NCBI RefSeq assembly: GCF_030272615.1
Contig: NC_081406.1
Span: 211,024,997-211,088,996, forward strand
From: Cryptomeria japonica
Lineage: Eukaryota; Streptophyta; Pinopsida; Cupressales; Cupressaceae
DNA: 64,000 nucleotides
Direction: 5' to 3'
Positions 24,601 to 36,178 of the stretch are shown in pieces. How positions within the stretch are numbered: position 1 is the first letter of the stretch; the number at the start of each line of letters is the position of its first letter. The notes under the pieces were generated by a model that worked only from the letters and a program-made list of their open reading frames with translations, was not told where the DNA came from and made no database searches. A program made the translations under genes and the position numbers.

Positions 24601-24805
24601 TATTGCAAAGAGCCTACAAGAATGCAAAAGCTATTTTGGCTACTCTAGAAACATGTACACTTGATTCAATGGAAGAGCTCCATACTCAAATTATGACTAC
24701 AATTGAGATCACTGAGAACTTGCTGGAGACATGGGAACATGCTTTTTCTCAATTGAAGAGAAACTTCAGTGACATTTTTCTGAGGATCACACTGCATACA
24801 TCTTG
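21663..24805 (+). pseudogene. ORF2 of element B, large protein of unknown function
   Basis: Starts at ATG 21663 (MASSSTPVEK) and spans about 1,047 codons, broken by several stops and at least two frameshift pairs (e.g. around 22010-22180). It matches ORF2 of element A along its length: SHVHGENIYLE, ITKEDIQAIT, ATMVIGYE, AYKMIAENANYDLC, FYFQNFLPG and WFKDLPV in the first 270 residues. Then comes a Lys-rich middle (AKGKRKKAEQ), an acidic linker and a helical C-terminus (ENLLETWEHAFSQLK). No enzyme motif is visible. The shared N-terminal globular region plus C-terminal helices suggest a structural or nucleic-acid-associated role, but that is only inference. Confidence 0.75.
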
Positions 24806-24896
24806 ATTTAGTTTTTCAAGTTTTTGTATATGTAATTTGATACAAACTTTTCTATATATATATATGTATTTTTCTTTTCAATTTGACATTGTTGTC

Positions 24897-25058
24897 AAAG
24901 GGGGAGTAGAAATATTTATGTGTGTTATGAAAATTTTGTATGTTGTATGTAGTAAGGGGGAGTATATCTATATGTGTATAATTTGTTTTTTGTAAGCACA
25001 CTTCGCGGTATTGCTATAAAATTTTCTAAGTGTTGCCATCAATGCCAAAGGGGGAGAT
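24897..25058 (+). promoter_or_regulatory. Cluster of three polypurine tracts in element B
   Basis: AAAGGGGGAG at 24897-24906, AAGGGGGAG at 24954-24962 and AAAGGGGGAGAT at 25047-25058, the last one abutting the 3' LTR. The last is the priming tract; the others look like upstream duplicates. The same kind of cluster is seen in element A. Confidence 0.8.
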
Positions 25059-26155
25059 TGTTGGCTTGATGATGATTGTAATTAATAACTTCATCATATG
25101 TGTCATTGATGAAACGCATACACACACATATGTTCATATTGTCTACCGGTGTGACTTAAAAGTTGTTTATACTACAACCAGTATGCTAGAGGTTTATATC
25201 TAACCGATACATGGTGATAACTGGTATATACATGGAGACAACCAGTGGATATACATAACTCAACATCAACCTGAAGATACAACGGATATTATCAAAGGAG
25301 CATCAAAGGATAAATGGTTTACATGTTTAAATCCAACTGGTATTGTTCTTCCAACCGATATTCATTGATTATGTGATGAGTTATCCTCATCGACAATTTT
25401 TGGCGGTATTTTTGTGATGAGTTATGATTGTTTGGCTAGATACACCGCACCTAGGAAATTGTGATATGATCTCTAGAGGTCAACAGTAAATCTAAATGTC
25501 TATATATTGACATCACAATGAATTATTTTATATGAGCGAAGAAGATATGTTATGAGATGATCTAATGCGAAGGAAGAAGTGTTAAATTGCAGAGTATGTT
25601 GGTAAAGAAGTGTTGACTGTGCAGAAGAGGATCTATACAAGCAAGTTGTGCTACTACTAGATCACACAACCTGTTGTTTTCTAATCACTGCAATAGTCAA
25701 ATCCCCTAACCAAGTAAGCTCTAACAAGATTCATTGTACAAATCCTCTAACCAGGTGATCCATTAGTTTGGATTCAGAAATTCTCTATCGAGGTTACTCC
25801 TAACCGGGTACTACTTTTTATAGGGTATAGCTTTTAACTAAGCTTTGGGATCTTTATTAGGATTCGCTCCTAGCAGAGAAAGTTTTTGTAGACCTTAACC
25901 GGTCAGTTATCTATTACTGTAGATAGTTAACTTGTGAGTCCCATCTCACCGTGGTTTTTCCCATTTGGGTTTTCCACGTATAAACACTTGTGTTATGGTG
26001 GATGTTTTACTTATTGTGGATCCTGTTATATCATTTTGGATTGCATGCATACTATTTAACAAACTTGTTAAGTATATCTACCGGTCAGTGTTTAAAGTAG
26101 TATTATTTTTGGTGTCACTAATTCACCCCTCCCTCAGTTCTTTACAAGTTCATCA
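25059..26155 (+). repeat. 3' LTR of element B
   Basis: 1,097 bp, TGTTGG at 25059 and TCATCA at the end, followed by TSD GGTTA. The hairpin equivalent to 19662-19690 is at 25950-25978. Confidence 0.9.
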
Positions 26156-28096
26156 GGTTACGCATTGAAGTTTTAATAGCCCAACTTTTTTGCGTGTGAA
26201 GAAAGACCATGTCAGAAAATATTAGCAAAGAACAAAATAAGGAGACAATTGCTAGATTGTGGTCCAACTTGAAAAGAAAAGGTGATGGAAAATGTTATTG
26301 TCCCTGCAAAATTTGTAAGGGCTTAAAGACTAGAAGACTTCTAATCAAAACAACTAAGAAACATCGTAGGCAACATGGTCACATTGAAGGGGGACATGAT
26401 TATCATCCATTGGTAAGTTGTTCTTTATATCGTTTTAACAATTTATATACATAAAAAATCACTTCAGGATGAGATCATGATCATGGTTTATTTATGTTGA
26501 TCATTTTTATATAGGTCGAGCTCCCCAGGGCACATGATATGGACCAACACAACTCGAAGAATATGTTTTTCAAAGTGGAGGAACATGGAGGTGTGAATAT
26601 TGAAGCTGGAGATAATGATCTCATGTAAGATGACGGTCATGTGCTAGAAAACACAATTGAAGATGATGGTACAAAAACATTGATCCATGACATATTTAGT
26701 ACTGGCGCAACCAATCATGATGATCAAGATGATCAAGAGGACTTTGATGTTGTTCATGATTTACTTGTACTTGAGAAGGCATACAAGCCCCTTTATGAAG
26801 GTTCCCAAACAACTCTTCTCTCTGCTGTATTGTTGTTGGTAAACTTCAAGGTTATGAATGGTTTATCCAACATAACAATCTCACGTATGTTAAGGTATGT
26901 CATATATGTCATTATAGTTAATAAAGGGTGAATCATGTATCATTAATATTCTTAATATTAACAAATTAATATTATGTAGATTGATAGGTGAGTTTTTGTT
27001 ACCACCATCAAATATTCTACCTCGCTCATATCGAGAATCATCTTCCATTCTGAAATATATTGGAATGGAGTATCAAGCAATAAATGCTTGTCCCAATGAT
27101 CATATTATATATCATAAACAACATGAATTTGCAACAGAATGCTCTGAATGTCATATCAGTAGATATCAAACAGATCAAATAACAAAAAAGGTGCCTCACA
27201 AGGTTCTTCGTTATATTCTCATTATTCCATGTATGCAACGATTATTCAGGTGCACTAGCTTGGCACAATTTATGGATTACCATGCACGCAATAGAAGTTG
27301 AGATGACATTATTCGAATGCCTGCAGATGGTTCAACACTTATGTACATAGAGAAAAAGTGGCCACACTTTAAAGAAGAATCTCGTAATCTCAAGCTTTCA
27401 TTGGTAGCGGACGGTGTCAATCCATTTGGAGAGATGAGATCTGTTTACTTGGTATGGCCAGTTTTTGTTATCAACAATAACATTCCTCCATGGATGTCCA
27501 TAAAGAGGGAACACATAATGTTGGTGATGATTGTTCCAGGTATTTTATCATTTAATAGTCATCTACATTTAATTATAAATATTGCAGTAAAATGGTCATA
27601 ATAATTATGTAATGTTTTTGTTCATTCAACTAGGTAAGTACGAAGTTAAAGATATGAATGTGTATATTGAGCCTCTTATCGACAAGTTGCTGGAGTTATG
27701 GAATGGTGTCACTGTGTATGACGTCTCTAGACCAATAAGACAAAGTCAATTTCAATTCCATGCAATGCTTGTATGCACAATACATGATGCCCCAGGGCTA
27801 ACACATTTTTGTGGTATGTTATAGTGTTCAAGTTGCGCATTATAATTATAATTATAAAAATTAACATATTTAATCCAATTATACATTATCTTGTAGGTCT
27901 TCAAACAAAGGGAAAATGTGCATGTCTAGTTTGTGGTCCAAAGATGAAATCCCATCATTCAAAAAGTTTAGGAAAATAGGTGTTTGATGAGTATAAACAC
28001 TTCCTCCATAGAAATAATAAGTGTCAAAATACTGAAAAACATCTTTTCAATGGGAAAGAAGAGACTACATCAAAGCCACGAAGAATGACACCTTGC

Positions 28097-28440
28097 CTAT
28101 GGAAGTTGGAATATAATAGAATTAATCGTCAAGGTAATGTCATTCCATCTAATGGTTTATGTTTGGAATTTGTATTTTTCTATTGTGTTTTGTTTACTGA
28201 TGATGTAATTGATGATTGTGAAGGTCATCAAGGCATTAATGACCACCTTCCAAAGGGACTAAAAAGTTATCCGAGACAATTTAGTAGGTTGCCCTACTAC
28301 GAGCAACTACAAATTGTGCATTTGTTTGATACTATGCATATTGGAAAGAATATAACAGAGACGTTATGGAAAATATTGGAGGGAAGGCGTGACAAAGAAA
28401 AAATATCAAAATTTGTAGTGACATTCAGGAATCCAATCAT
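28097..28440 (+). repeat. Transposase segment, left copy of a 344-bp duplication
   Basis: Starts CTATGGAAGTTGGAATATAA and ends AATCCAATCAT. It recurs at 31538-31879 with about seven substitutions and one 2-bp deletion. The two copies flank LTR G1 exactly. The segment spans the intron at 28134-28223 and part of the next exon. Confidence 0.95.
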
Positions 28441-29339
28441 CACCCTCCTTTATCACTTTTAGATTTAAATTATAATTTTATTTTATCTTTGGATAAGCTA
28501 TTTAAATGATTGAATAAATGTTATAAAAAGAATGAAAAATAATAACACACACACACACACATGGAAAATATACATTATTTTTATTTATTTATTTTCCACA
28601 TCCAATTATGGCACATGTTGTAGGAAGAATAAGAAGCTTCTAGAGGATTCTCCACCACCTTGCATGTAACTCCTCCACTAAGTCTAATCTATTTGCATGA
28701 AGTCCAAAATTGGGAAAGAATCTCTTTTTTAATTAAAATTTTCTAGATAGTGGGAAAGAGGGAATTTTCTTATAACATTATATGCAAGTTTCAAAGAAGG
28801 GAGTTGATTATGTTTTGAAGGAAATTTTCCAAGTTTTAGAAATAGATCTTTTTGGTAGTCTCATTTTCATTGCAGGAATTTTAAGTTGTTGTTTAGGATT
28901 TCTCTCGAGTTGCAAGGAAGGATCATAAGGGTAGCTAGTGGATTCAACATCAAGCTCGATAAACCAGGTCCTCCTCCTCGTTGTTTATCCTTACATTTAC
29001 TTATGAGGAATTTGTATTATCAATAGTTATAGATCTTCCTTTATATAAAGAAATTCTTTTATTTGATTTTAAATCTTTTATTTGAGGATAAATAGTAATG
29101 ATGATGCTTTCATATAGTGCATGTAAAATATAGTTATTTAAATTATTTTATTTCCCTCAAGAAAATATGCACATGATCTTCCTTTTATTTTTCTTCCAAA
29201 AAATTTTAGCAAAAGAAAATCACATTCCTTTATTTGTTTAAAATCTCTTTTTCTGAAATCAAAATTCTTCCTGTGTGATTTGAATCTTTATTCCTCCCTC
29301 TGATTCTTTTCTCTGGTTCTTCCAATGGAAATCTGAATC

Positions 29340-29690
29340 TCATTCTTTAATCCCTCTGTGATTATCTTTAAAATTTCTCTGTGATTATCTTTAAAATCTC
29401 AATGTGATTATCTTTAAAATTTCTTTGTGATTATCTTTAAAATTTCTCTGTGATTATCTTTAAAATCTCACTGTGATTATCTTTAAAATTTCTCTATGAT
29501 TATCTTTAAAATTTCTCTATGATTATCTTTAAAATCTCGCTGTGATTATCTTTAAAATTTCTCTGTGATTATCTTTAAAATCTCTCTGTGATTATCTTTA
29601 AAATCTCTCTCTAATTATCTTTAAAATTTCTCTGTGATTATTTTTAAAATCTCTCTGTAATTATTTTAATCTCTCTGTGAATATTAATTA
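29340..29690 (+). repeat. 22-bp minisatellite in LTR G1
   Basis: About 14 units of CTCTGTGATTATCTTTAAAAT with small variations. G2 lacks this expansion and keeps only scattered CTCTGTGAATA words, so the array grew in G1. Confidence 0.9.
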
Positions 29691-29887
29691 AAATAAAATC
29701 TCTCTGTGAAATGAGTTGAATAAAATCTCTATGAAATGAGTTGAATAAAATCTCTCTGTGAATATTGGTTGAAACTCTATGAATATCAGTTGAATAAAAT
29801 CCTCCTGTGAATACTGGAAACGAATTCTGGAAATAAACAATTCCCCTGTGAAATCTAGAATAAACCTCCTGCCTATGAATGCTGGAA

Positions 29888-29891
<4 letters not shown>

Positions 29892-29941
<50 letters not shown>
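29892..29941 (+). repeat. (CT)n microsatellite
   Basis: About 25 uninterrupted CT units inside LTR G1. Confidence 0.95.
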
Positions 29942-29942
<1 letters not shown>

Positions 29943-30227
29943 AATGTTAACCTCCTGTTTACTGTAAAAATCAAATCTAAAACAATTGTTTAAATTTTGT
30001 TTTATTCATGTTCTTATTTTCATAAATGAATACCCTCTTTGTTTATATATAAGGATGTCATTAAATAATTGAAAATGTAAACTATATGTATATAAAGCTT
30101 GTGTCAAATGATAAAATTTATTAATGTTGCATTATATTAAAATTATTCCAAACGTTAAAATATATTAATGTTGCATGTAATAGTAATGGCATGGTTTTCG
30201 AAAAATATTCGAAGTATTACGGAGGCC

Positions 30228-30412
30228 TACAGGGGCGGCGATTATTGTAACTGCTGGAGGGGACAGTGGTACCCCCCACTAACCCTGTGGTCATTGTCAC
30301 GACAGTGGCCGCAGGGGAGTGGAGGGGACCACAGTGTCCCCTCAACCCTACGGGCCTACGCATGCAGGACCGCAGGGGTGATGGGACTCGCGGTCCCCAC
30401 TCCCCCCTATTT
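30228..30412. repeat. GC-rich palindromic island of LTR G1
   Basis: About 185 bp of GC-rich DNA in AT-rich surroundings, with GTGGTACC, CAGTGGCCGCAGGGG and GGGACC/GGTCCC words that fold back on each other. A homologous island is in G2 at 48893-49084. Its open frames are composition effects, not genes. Confidence 0.8.
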
Positions 30413-31214
30413 GCTATTAAACAAAACAAATTCGCTTTTTTTATTTATTATACTCTTTGAAATTTCAAATTGGAATTTTTAATAATAGTTTTAATTAAAA
30501 TTTTAAGTTAATTTTTTTATAATCGTTTTTATTTAAATTTTAAGTTAATTTTTAATAATTGTTTTAGTTAAATTTTAAGTTAATTATCAATGATTGTTTT
30601 AGTTACATTTTTTGTTAATTGCTAACAATTGTTTAGTTAAATTTTAAGTTAATAAATTTGCAAAGGATTGAAATAAAAAATTATTGTCTCAATCCCTTTA
30701 GGGATTTATTAGACTACTTGATCAGTGATTTTGGCTCACTTAGAAACAAATAAGTCTTATTATTATGATTTGATCCAAAATGTCCAAAATTATAAACTAA
30801 TTAGTTTACATCAAACCATAGAGTAGAAAATAGAACTACATACTTTACGCCTTGATCCCGTGCCGAATTGGGTATGTAGGCAGTCTTGGGATGGAGTTGT
30901 CAGTTGTACTCAGGCGTTTGTGGGTGGGGTCTAGGCTTGGTAAAAGAAAGATTGAGTAAGAATCCTATTTTGAAAGATAAGATAATTAAATTGGAAAAAG
31001 TAATTCAATGCATACTCGGAAGGAATCCCGTATGGATTCGCTTGACTTCCCGAGGCTTTAAGCCAAATTCCGTGGCCGAATTCAAGCTTATATTATGTTA
31101 TTTAATTACTCCTAAGGACGGCGACCTCGGTGCACTTCTATTAGAAGAGTGTAGTACTTAGTGAGTGGCTCAGGACCCAAATGGTCCCGATGAGTCTAAG
31201 TCTCTGGCCAGAGC

Positions 31215-31445
31215 ACCTCCTATCCCATTTGGATAGATGCCTACCCCGTATGGGTAGATGCCTATCCTGTATTGGGTAGGTGAAATCTTATCTCCCGTAT
31301 GGACCGATGCCTACCCCGTATGGGTAGATGCCTATCTCGTATTGGATAGATGAAATCTTATGTCTCGTATGGACCGATACCTAACCCGTATGGTTAGATG
31401 CTCATCCCAGATGGATGAATGCCTAATCCAAATGGATGGATGCCC
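31215..31445 (+). repeat. GATGCCTACCCCGTATGGGTA tandem repeat in LTR G1
   Basis: Around ten degenerate 21-25-bp units near the right end of G1. G2 has a shorter version at about 50605-50745. Confidence 0.85.
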
Positions 31446-31537
31446 AAAGTATGCAATTGAATCAAACACAATGATTAAATTAAACAAAAAAAAAAGAATG
31501 GTCAATTTTGTTGGGTTAATTAAGGTGGGTTATTACA

Positions 31538-31879
31538 CTATGGAAGTTGGAATATAATAGAATTAATCGTCAAGGTAATGTCAGTCCATCTAATGGTTTA
31601 TGTTTGGAATTTTTATTTTTCTATTGTGTTTTGTTTACTGATGATGTAATTGATGATTTTGAAGGTCGTCAAGGCATTAATGACCACCTTCCAAAGTGAC
31701 TAAAAAGTTATCCGAGATAATTTAGTAGGTTGCCCTACTACGAGCAACTACAAATTGTGCATTTGTTTGATACTATGCATATTGGAAAGAATATAACAGA
31801 GACGTTATGGAAAATATTGGAGGGAAGGCGTGACAAAGAAAAAATCAAAATTTGTAGTGACATCTAGGAATCCAATCAT
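31538..31879 (+). repeat. Transposase segment, right copy of the duplication
   Basis: 342 bp matching 28097-28440. The transposase sequence continues from its right end (CAATGAAAAATGTCATTC...), so this is the copy joined to the downstream exons. Confidence 0.95.
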
Positions 31880-33676
31880 GCAATGAAAAATGTCATTCAA
31901 TCAAATATAAATGGAGACAAGATTAATATAAGTCCCCTTCCTTGGTTATTAATAGACCAACAAAGCAATGCTATAAAAGAACTCATACGCAAATTTGATT
32001 TCCCACAAGATTTGCTGCGAACATAAACAATCTCATATCAAAGAAAAGTGAATTTGGGCCAGGGATGAAAACACATGATTGACATACCTTCATTAAGGTA
32101 ATTCATGTTCTTGTGTATTTACTAAATATTTGTATACTACACATGTACTTTTCATTGTATTATGTTAGAAAACAATGAAAAGGTCATTTCATATTTGTTG
32201 TAGTACGTTCTACCTCTATCTCTCCCAGACAACTTTGACAATAATGTCAAGCAGGTCATATATGATCTTGGAAAATACATGAGGTAAGTAGTGATCTTTG
32301 TTCAATTTGTTGTATAGATAATATATTTGCAATTTGTTTTACTTCTTATGTAATATATTGTATATTATTTTGTAAAGTCTCGTTTATATATTTTTGCGTC
32401 TTGAATCTCGTCTAGGTGGTTGTCATCTAAAGAAATCCATAAAGAAGATATAAAATATTGGAAGAGAAAAATTCCTCATTTAATGTGTGAAATGCAAAAG
32501 TGTCTACCTTCAACTTTTTTCAATGTACAAGAACACTACCTCATACACCAAGTTGAGGAGATTCAATTGTGTGGACCTGTACACACTAGGTCAATGTGGA
32601 TGGTTGAGAGACTCAAAATTTTTGAAGGCTTTGGTTCGACAAAGAGCACATCCCAAGGGTTCTATGGTGGAGGGATATATGGTATACCGAAATATGGTGT
32701 ACATTGTTGAATATCTTCCCCTGTTTGCAACAGAGATCCACGTAGATCACATTTGGGATCTCAACCCCATTAACAAATTCGAAGGGGAGTACTTGATGGG
32801 GAAAGGTAGATTGAAGAAAGTGAGAGGTAATTATAAGATGTTATTGCAGTTAATTAATCCTTAATCTTCTAAATAAATCGGTTGTAAGTTGTCTATTAAT
32901 TATTTGTATAGTTGGTCGGGAGTGGGATGCACTACATTTTTATATTGAAAACAATCTTGATTGGATGACGATGTGGATTGAACGATGTCAACATTCTGGC
33001 CGCACACTAACATGGGAAGGTGTGGCTTCATTGGTTAAAGAAGCTCATCGTAATGGAGATTCCATTGTTACGCAAAGGGAAATTGATTTAGCATATGGTT
33101 TAAGAGATAAATAGGTACGTATAATTTTATTAATCACTCGTATGTTTATCAACTCACGATGCAATAATTTAACATGTTAGACATATTGTAGGTGAAGCAC
33201 CACAAGGCTATGTGCTGCAATGGTCATAAATTTTGCATCAAAAAGTTAGATGACACGAAGAAAACTTGTGATTTTGGGATAACTGCAATCTTTGAGGTGA
33301 CCAATATTTCTTCTAGAAATGACATACATCCTCAAGAGTCTCAAAATTGATACTATGGAATTTTAGATGATATACTTGAGTGTGACTTTAATTCCTTCAA
33401 ATTAGTTTTGTTCGTCGTCAAATGGTATAAGCTACGACTGAATAAAAATGATCCTGATAGAACTGTTATTGAACATGATAATGAATTTACAATGGTTAAT
33501 ACAAGGTCGTTTGAGCCATTTGGGGATGAGCCCTATGTTCTTCTAAACAAATCTGAGCAGGTATTTTACTCAGAGGTTCCACATAAACCGGGTTGGTCAT
33601 TTGTTGTTAGACATGATCCAAGAGGAAGGCCGATAAAGTATAATGAGATGGAAGAAGAAGAGCGAAGAAGTAGAAG

Positions 33677-33689
33677 ATGATGTAGATGG

Positions 33690-33730
<41 letters not shown>

Positions 33731-33792
33731 CTGTTGATGATGATGATGATGGTGATGGTGATGGTGACGATGACGATGACGATGACGACGAC

Positions 33793-33826
<34 letters not shown>

Positions 33827-33840
33827 GTCATGATGATGAG
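33677..33840 (+). repeat. (GAT)n microsatellite encoding a poly-Asp tail
   Basis: GAT/GAC triplets in the transposase frame encode about 50 mostly Asp residues before the stop at about 33865. Frames opposite or offset give poly-Ile or poly-Met and are shadows. Confidence 0.9.
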
Positions 33841-33865
33841 TTTGATGAAGAAGAAGATCAATGAC

Positions 33866-34698
33866 ATGAATGAAATGTATGACATTTTTTGAACTTTGTG
33901 TTTATTTATGAAATTTGGACTATTTATTAGCTATGTGATGGATGGTGATTTAAAATACATATGTGATGGATTACATGTTTATGATGATACATTTGAGATC
34001 TTTTGAACTTCATGTTTATTTATGGAATGTGGACTATCTATTAGCTATGTGATGGATGGTGATTTATGATACATATGTGATAGATTACATGTTTATGATG
34101 ATACATATGTGATGCCTATGATGCTTAATTACATATATGATGATACATATGTGATGCTTATGATGCTCATGATACATATGTATTTATTGTTTATCAAATT
34201 ACAAATGTAATGCTTATCATGCTCAATTGTTGGTGCTGATTTCATGTATATATTTTGTGTGATGCTTCCACCCTTGGTGTAAACAGGTAATTGACTATAG
34301 ACATTGTCAACCCTTTAGTTGAGGATCCTGCACAGTCTACATAAAGTAAAGGTAAGAAATAAAAAAATATTCAATGATTATGATGATTGCATATTGTTCA
34401 TGTTGTGTACTACGTAATTTTTAGTATACGTATCATGTAATTTTTAGCTAACATAAGATAATTGAATTACATATGTAGAAACCCGAACCCCTTTAACAAA
34501 GATCCTGTACAGTCTCATGGATCGATAGGTATAAGTCAATAAACCCTATAGAAATAGTTTATTTTTTAAAAATTACTAGGAAAACAAACTTCCTCAGTTC
34601 TTCAAACCTCGACATTAGCAGCAAATCTAATACAGTTATCAACACTTGAGGTCCCCGTTGGACTTATTCAATTTTTAATCTCAACGTCAACTTAGGGG
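33866..34698 (+). other. Intergenic region between CACTA genes, with 114-bp tandem duplication
   Basis: Two copies of a 114-bp unit start at 33891 and 34005 (GAACTTTGTGTTTATTTATG / GAACTTCATGTTTATTTATG), followed by degenerate GATACATATGTGATGCTTATG repeats to about 34240. Two similar exon-like pieces containing GATCCTG(C/T)ACAGTCT lie at about 34298-34352 and 34488-34530, each followed by a GTA splice-donor-like site. They may be upstream exons of the next gene. Confidence 0.55.
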
Positions 34699-36136
34699 TT
34701 GACTTCTTCATCAACATTACCCTCATTTGCAAAATATCTCTCTCATTACCAACTAACTCTCTCATTTGATGGAGTGCAGGTACCACCAAATAGGTATTTG
34801 TCAGACGTGTCTTCCTCAAGTGAGGGAAATGTAGGAATAGTCGACGAAAGTGAGACATGTAGTAGGTCTAAAATAAGGAGATCAACTAGAGGTCAAAAGA
34901 TTATAAGAAGATTCAATAAACACATGAAATTTTTCCTTGCTCAAGGGGGGTCATGTTCTTATGATGATGAGACCAAATGCGACATCAAGGTGCCCTTGAG
35001 GTACAAACTGTCATGCCCAAACTTTTGGGCAAAAACCCAAACAATAATTTTTTTTTGAAACACTTAATTATATGCAACCTATGCTTCATTAGATGTGACA
35101 ACTTAAAAGGTTGTTCCAAGCGGAATCTTAAATTATAATAAAACATTTTTCTAATGTGAACGATGAATAGAACAAATTTATCTAGAAGCCTTAGGTTTCT
35201 ATAAAACTACTAGACGACAAAGTTAGGATATTCCTAACATAACAGATTACGATATCTTCTATAATCAAATGGAACAAAATGATTTTATAAGGACAATAAT
35301 AAATTCACATTGAATGTCCCTTTTATTACAGTTGCAAATTATAATTCTTAATTAGATCGACTTCTACTAATTAGGAATTAATATAATTACTTGATTCAAT
35401 AATAATTATTTATCTCCTAACAAGTTTCCTCCACCCATGATAATACATCCTTCCTTTATAACTTGATTAAATCTCATGTCTATAAATTAATTATTAATAT
35501 GATTTTAACGTAATAATATTAATTAATCGAGCAATTGAAAATTGAAGTGTCAAACGTTAAAATGTTAATTGCTTTATCTAGTATAAGATTCCATCTAGGC
35601 TAAATGAGTTCGCAAGACCAAGGTCTTGGACTTATTTTCGAATATATGTAATTCCACCACGATATCCTCTTATAAGGAAATTATTATTATCCCACCATTT
35701 AATAAATAAATAAACTCATTTACACAAAAATCTCTAAACTAATTGACAAAGATAGTATTAATATCCAATAACCATTAATTGCCTTTAGGAACTAAAAATT
35801 AGTCCTAGCATTAGATTATTAATGTCTATATTTTATTTTAACAATAATTAAAATGTGATTAATCTAATTCGTCTAAAGGGTCAATTAAATACATAATGTA
35901 AATTGCCCTATAAAATTTAGTCTGGAATAGCCTAAATTTAGGTGAACAACAATAATTCTCCTATAGCCAAATAACTTACAAAATTCACTATAAAATCCTA
36001 AAAGATTAAACTCTAAAAGATATTTAAAATTTAAAACATCAAATCGAATATTTACATGCCCATATGTTTATATAAAACCTATATAAAATATAAATACATA
36101 TTAAAATAAATCAGACCTATACATGCATATATAATC

Positions 36137-36138
<2 letters not shown>

Positions 36139-36173
<35 letters not shown>
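36139..36173. repeat. (AT)n microsatellite
   Basis: Uninterrupted AT run in the left part of D; a shorter AT/AC tract follows at 36186-36205. Confidence 0.9.

Positions 36174-36178
<5 letters not shown>

Larger units (their letters stand above)
18768..26155 (+). mobile_element. LTR element B: Gag plus unknown ORF2, no pol
   Basis: Complete element. LTRs 18768-19850 and 25059-26155, starting TGTTGGCTTGATG and ending GTTCATCA. The 5-bp target duplication GGTTA is perfect (18763-18767 and 26156-26160). Order inside: an exact tRNA-Met PBS, Gag (19913-21187), a second large ORF (21663-24805), three purine tracts, 3' LTR. There are no protease, integrase, RT or RNase H motifs in the 5.2-kb interior. 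Layout is the same as element A, although the LTRs differ except at their ends. It is inserted about 50 bp upstream of the first recognisable CACTA transposase exon. Confidence 0.9.
28440..31537 (+). mobile_element. Long solo LTR G1
   Basis: About 3.1 kb. It aligns with G2 (47279-50835) from the ACCCTCCTTTATCAC start to the GGTGGGTTATTACA end. The first TG of the family consensus is lost. Contents in order: AC repeat (28547), a 22-bp minisatellite (29340-29680), TC repeat (29892-29941), GC-rich island (30228-30412), AT-rich DNA, a conserved TACTTTACGCCTTGATCCC block (30842), and a GTATGGGTAGATGCCTA-type tandem repeat (31215-31445). There is no coding capacity and no PBS. Instead of a 5-bp TSD it is flanked by the 344-bp duplication. 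Confidence 0.75.
26209..33865 (+). pseudogene. CACTA (En/Spm) TNP2-type transposase, multi-exon
   Basis: Exons with GT-AG borders: 26209-26412, 26516-26894, 26980-27539, 27634-27813, 27897-28133, 28224 onward, then after LTR G1 about 31880-32097, 32203-32283, 32416-32826, about 32914-33115 and about 33193-33865. Domains in order: an N-terminal transposase-associated Cys/His region (CYCPCKICKG); the TNP2 core with CSECHISRYQT, LVADGVNPFGEM, SVYLVWPVF, MNVYIEPLIDKLLELW, TIHDAPGLT and CACLVCGP; a DUF4218-like part (LCGPVHTRSMWMVERL); a DUF4216-like part (FVVKWYKLRLN, SEQVFYSE); and an Asp-rich tail. This order is that of plant CACTA transposases, which cut and paste the element. In-frame stops occur near 26626, 27300 and 27977. 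G1 and a 344-bp duplication interrupt it. It is inactive. Confidence 0.9.

Noticed and set aside
30886-31161. A frame conserved between LTRs G1 and G2 (ILGRNPVWIRLTSRGF and 50341-50550)
   Set aside because: Similarity follows from LTR nucleotide identity, there is no shared start codon context, and the region is LTR. Codon-level selection would need more copies.
33607-33892. Open frames giving poly-Ile, poly-Met or Thr/Met strings over the GAT tract
   Set aside because: They are other-frame shadows of the (GAT)n repeat that encodes the acidic transposase tail.
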